Shown here: positions 47,648 to 49,098 of the stretch, piece after piece | Numbering within the stretch: the stretch's first letter is position 1 | Layout: each line of letters starts with the position of its first letter | From: a virus | Reading direction: 5' to 3' (one strand) | Length of the DNA: 49,098 nt | Virus record (IMG/VR): IMGVR_UViG_3300025789_000007 | Span: 1-49,098 of that record | Position numbers and translations under genes: made by a program | Notes under the pieces: generated by a model | Told to the model about the DNA's origin: nothing | Databases searched by the model: none | The model's input: only the letters and a program-made list of their open reading frames with translations

Positions 47648-47830
47648 TTACTCGTAGACCACTTCGACATCCGAGCACAATTCGCTAATATAGGCAGCAC
47701 ACTCTGGATTGTTATTGGAATCAAACTCAGAAATAGCATCTTCTTTTGAGAATCCGCTATAGAGAATGAAGTACTTCAAACAATCGTCATAATCAACTTC
47801 CGAACTTTCAATAAAATATTTGACTGACAT
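47648..47830 (-). CDS. Hypothetical acidic protein, 60 aa
   Basis: This acidic protein (SSEVDYDDCLKYFILYSGFS, KEDAISEFDSNNNPECAAYI) has pI clearly below neutral by composition. It starts after the ACCACGAAAGGG box and ends before the terminator. Function unknown; small acidic proteins of this sort sometimes inhibit host enzymes or defences. Confidence 0.7.
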   Translation of the reverse strand: MSVKYFIESSEVDYDDCLKYFILYSGFSKEDAISEFDSNNNPECAAYISELCSDVEVVYE

Positions 47831-47846
47831 GATTTCCCTTTCGTGG

Positions 47847-48077
47847 TTATCTTGGTACTTCCAAAATCATTTTGCCATCCATGATTTCAAACAAGATCGC
47901 TTTGGCTCTATTCAAACTCTGCCTGGCTCTCTCATTCGCACCCATCGCAATTTCTTCCTGGGCATCACTCATAAGACCAGCAACAACAATACCAGCCCCA
48001 CCCAACTTGTAGCTGGCTGATGATCTGATCTGCGCTATAAATTGCTCAATGTCGCAACCATACATTTCCTGACTCAT
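47847..48077 (-). CDS. Hypothetical helical protein, 76 aa
   Basis: The start overlaps the upstream stop (ATGA). The protein has a Gly-rich turn (KLGGAGIVVAGLMSDAQEEI) followed by an amphipathic helix (NERARQSLNRAKAILFEIMD). Unrecognised. It belongs to the leftward accessory operon. Confidence 0.65.
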   Translation of the reverse strand: MSQEMYGCDIEQFIAQIRSSASYKLGGAGIVVAGLMSDAQEEIAMGANERARQSLNRAKAILFEIMDGKMILEVPR

Positions 48078-48220
48078 GCTGCACCCCTTTCTTGAAATTG
48101 CTGGATAACTGCTCTAGCAGCAGCAGCCCTGCCCATCTGACCTTTTGCCAAAGCCAAGATCAAAATCCCCTGGGCTTGGGCAATACTGAAAACCTCATAT
48201 CCATACAAAGGCAAACTCAT
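48074..48220 (-). CDS. Small Ala-rich helical protein, 48 aa
   Basis: This is the first gene of the leftward accessory operon, after the TCACGAAAGGAG leader. Sequence: SLPLYGYEVFSIAQAQGILI, then an Ala/Arg helix GRAAAARAVIQQFQERG. It could be a DNA-mimic or helix-bundle protein; no family is recognised. Confidence 0.65.
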   Translation of the reverse strand: MSLPLYGYEVFSIAQAQGILILALAKGQMGRAAAARAVIQQFQERGAA

Positions 48221-48255
48221 TTCAAACTCCTTTCGTGATTAACTACTACACTTAC

Positions 48256-48284
48256 ATATTAATGCTTATTAGGTATAAGCACAA
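48256..48284 (-). promoter_or_regulatory. Leftward early promoter
   Basis: On the minus strand: -35 TTGTGC (48279-48284), 17-bp spacer, -10 TAATAT (48256-48261), then GTAGTAGTTAATCACGAAAG, the shared leader. It is divergent from the promoter at 48341. Confidence 0.6.
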
Positions 48285-48300
48285 GGACTATTTCACTATT

Positions 48301-48324
48301 TGTTGTATTTGTGCAAAAACAACA
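48301..48324. promoter_or_regulatory. Operator-like inverted repeat between divergent early promoters
   Basis: TGTTG (48301-48305) and CAACA (48320-48324) are inverted, and TGCAAAAACAACA (48312-48324) resembles the TGCAAAAATGCAACA box near other early promoters. It sits centrally between the two promoters. Confidence 0.45.
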
Positions 48325-48340
48325 CTTTAGGTAAATATAT

Positions 48341-48369
48341 TTGACACTTATACTAAATAGGAATAATAT
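48341..48369 (+). promoter_or_regulatory. Strong rightward early promoter
   Basis: Consensus -35 TTGACA (48341-48346), exactly 17 bp, -10 TAATAT (48364-48369), followed by GTAGTCTTAATTAACCACG. This is the closest match to the sigma70 consensus in the genome. Confidence 0.8.
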
Positions 48370-48408
48370 AAGAATGTAGTCTTAATTAACCACGAAAGGA
48401 AATTAAAA

Positions 48409-48582
48409 ATGCAGATCGACCAAGCCATTGCAATTATTGAGGAATATCGCCAGGACTATGGAATTGGGTTCTTGGAAGCCTTGATTGAAATTCGTCAGAA
48501 TCCAGAGGAATTTAGCGAGCAGCAATTGATCGCTTATCGGATTTTTATGAATGATGCTCGTCAGATGTTTCAACCAGCTTAA
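48409..48582 (+). CDS. Hypothetical early protein, 57 aa
   Basis: This is the first gene after the strongest early promoter, with CACGAAAGGA 9 nt before ATG. The helical acidic protein (MQIDQAIAIIEEYRQDYGIG, then LIEIRQNPEEFSEQQLIAYR) resembles other small phage proteins expressed immediately after infection. Function unknown. Confidence 0.75.
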   Translation: MQIDQAIAIIEEYRQDYGIGFLEALIEIRQNPEEFSEQQLIAYRIFMNDARQMFQPA

Positions 48583-48591
48583 GGGGGTTTT

Positions 48592-48789
48592 ATGAATTTA
48601 TTGATTGCTGAAAAAGTTGGCGGTTCTTTTCAAAAAATCGGTGTCATGAATGGCGATGAGTTGCTTGCAGATTGTTTGCTTGCTGTCGGTCTTGCCTACA
48701 ATGCCAAAAGGTTTTTTGAAGGAGATTCGGCAGCAGTTTTTCTGGATTATCAGTTAGAGGGTATTGAGTACAGAGTTTTAAAGTTTTAA
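48592..48789 (+). CDS. Hypothetical early protein, 65 aa
   Basis: AAGGGGG precedes the ATG. The mixed alpha/beta protein (MNLLIAEKVGGSFQKIGVMN, FLDYQLEGIEYRVLKF) is encoded 9 nt after the previous stop in the same rightward unit. Unrecognised. Confidence 0.65.
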   Translation: MNLLIAEKVGGSFQKIGVMNGDELLADCLLAVGLAYNAKRFFEGDSAAVFLDYQLEGIEYRVLKF

Positions 48790-48815
48790 GTAGTTCAACC
48801 ACGAAAGGAGTTGTT

Positions 48816-49058
48816 ATGAAATACCAATTAGATGTTAGTCGTGATGTAGATGCGGATGGCGATGCCTATATGCTCTGGCTGCCATTCGGCTTTAGATTTT
48901 CAGATGATTTAGTCCATGTCCGAGGTTTTGACACTATGGCTGAAATTCGACAAGCTGCCAAAAATGATGTTATTCCCTGCGATTGTGAAGATTGCAAGTT
49001 GAATATCAAAGAATTGGCTGCCAAGAAAGCATCTTTTATGAAGGAAATGCTGAAGTAG
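48816..49058 (+). CDS. Hypothetical early protein, 80 aa, with Cys pairs
   Basis: CACGAAAGGAG precedes the ATG. An N-terminal beta region (KYQLDVSRDVDADGDAYMLW) leads to CDCEDCK near 54-60, a close Cys cluster that could bind a metal, and a Lys-rich helical end. The last 28 codons are duplicated at 1-87 by the contig overlap. Confidence 0.75.
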   Translation: MKYQLDVSRDVDADGDAYMLWLPFGFRFSDDLVHVRGFDTMAEIRQAAKNDVIPCDCEDCKLNIKELAAKKASFMKEMLK

Positions 49059-49098
49059 CAAAAATGCAACAACCCTAAAAAAGTTGTTGCATTAATAC
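48972..49098. repeat. Terminal direct repeat, right copy
   Basis: Identical to bases 1-127. See the left copy. Remove one copy when circularising. Confidence 0.95.

Noticed and set aside
1-49098. Temperate phage with integrase and attachment site
   Set aside because: No tyrosine or serine integrase, excisionase or CI-type repressor was found; the HTH proteins alone do not show lysogeny.

Overview
This window is one complete tailed-phage genome. The first 127 bases are repeated exactly as the last 127, so the unit is a circular (or circularly permuted) molecule of about 48,971 bp. The tail is contractile: there is a DUF3383-type sheath, a tube, a gp25-like wedge, baseplate J and a gpV-like spike. 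I see no integrase, ParA/B or clear CI repressor, so a lytic life cycle is the simplest reading. The AT-rich genome, gamma/betaproteobacterial-style lysis genes (Rz/Rz1, lambda R-type endolysin) and AGGA-type ribosome sites suggest a Gram-negative host, perhaps a freshwater betaproteobacterium. The host is inference only.

Layout. From 43.4 to 47.4 kb are terminase small and large subunits and a portal protein. A compact accessory island follows (47.4 kb, through the circular join, to about 2.1 kb). It holds small genes on both strands, several sigma70-like promoters, a recurring leader box (TTAAYCACGAAAGGA), an alarmone (ppGpp) hydrolase-like gene and an HTH regulator. Head genes resume with a Mu F-like protein (2.1 kb), a Nudix-protease-scaffold fusion, a decoration-type protein and the major capsid protein, ending at a terminator at 6.8 kb. 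A structured RNA leader then opens the connector and tail operon: sheath, tube, frameshifted tail chaperone, tape measure with an M15 peptidase domain, and baseplate (6.9-19.2 kb). Next come 13 kb of fibres and adhesins, including a 1909-residue repetitive fibre, a GIY-YIG homing endonuclease and three C1q-like proteins. The lysis cassette is at 32.8-34.5 kb and contains an unlisted Rz1 nested in Rz.

From 34.7 to 38.7 kb genes run leftward: small early genes, SSB, a YqaJ/lambda-exo-type exonuclease and a DUF1071-type annealing protein. From 38.8 to 41.5 kb they run rightward: RusA, a DUF1376 replication protein with iteron-like repeats inside its gene, NinB and an HNH-like nuclease. A 314-bp AT-rich noncoding block (41.5-41.8 kb) full of repeats is an origin candidate. 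A leftward pair (HslV-like Ntn hydrolase and metallophosphoesterase) shares a divergent promoter region with the terminase operon.

Most notable: the portal carries a C-terminal RelA/SpoT-synthetase-like domain after a disordered linker. A separate MESH1-type (p)ppGpp hydrolase lies in the same head region, and the head protease/scaffold carries an intact Nudix box. Together these suggest that nucleotide-alarmone chemistry is built into the head of this phage. Three strongly base-paired noncoding elements (6830-6903, 36341-36422, 43323-43384) are further candidates for undescribed RNAs.
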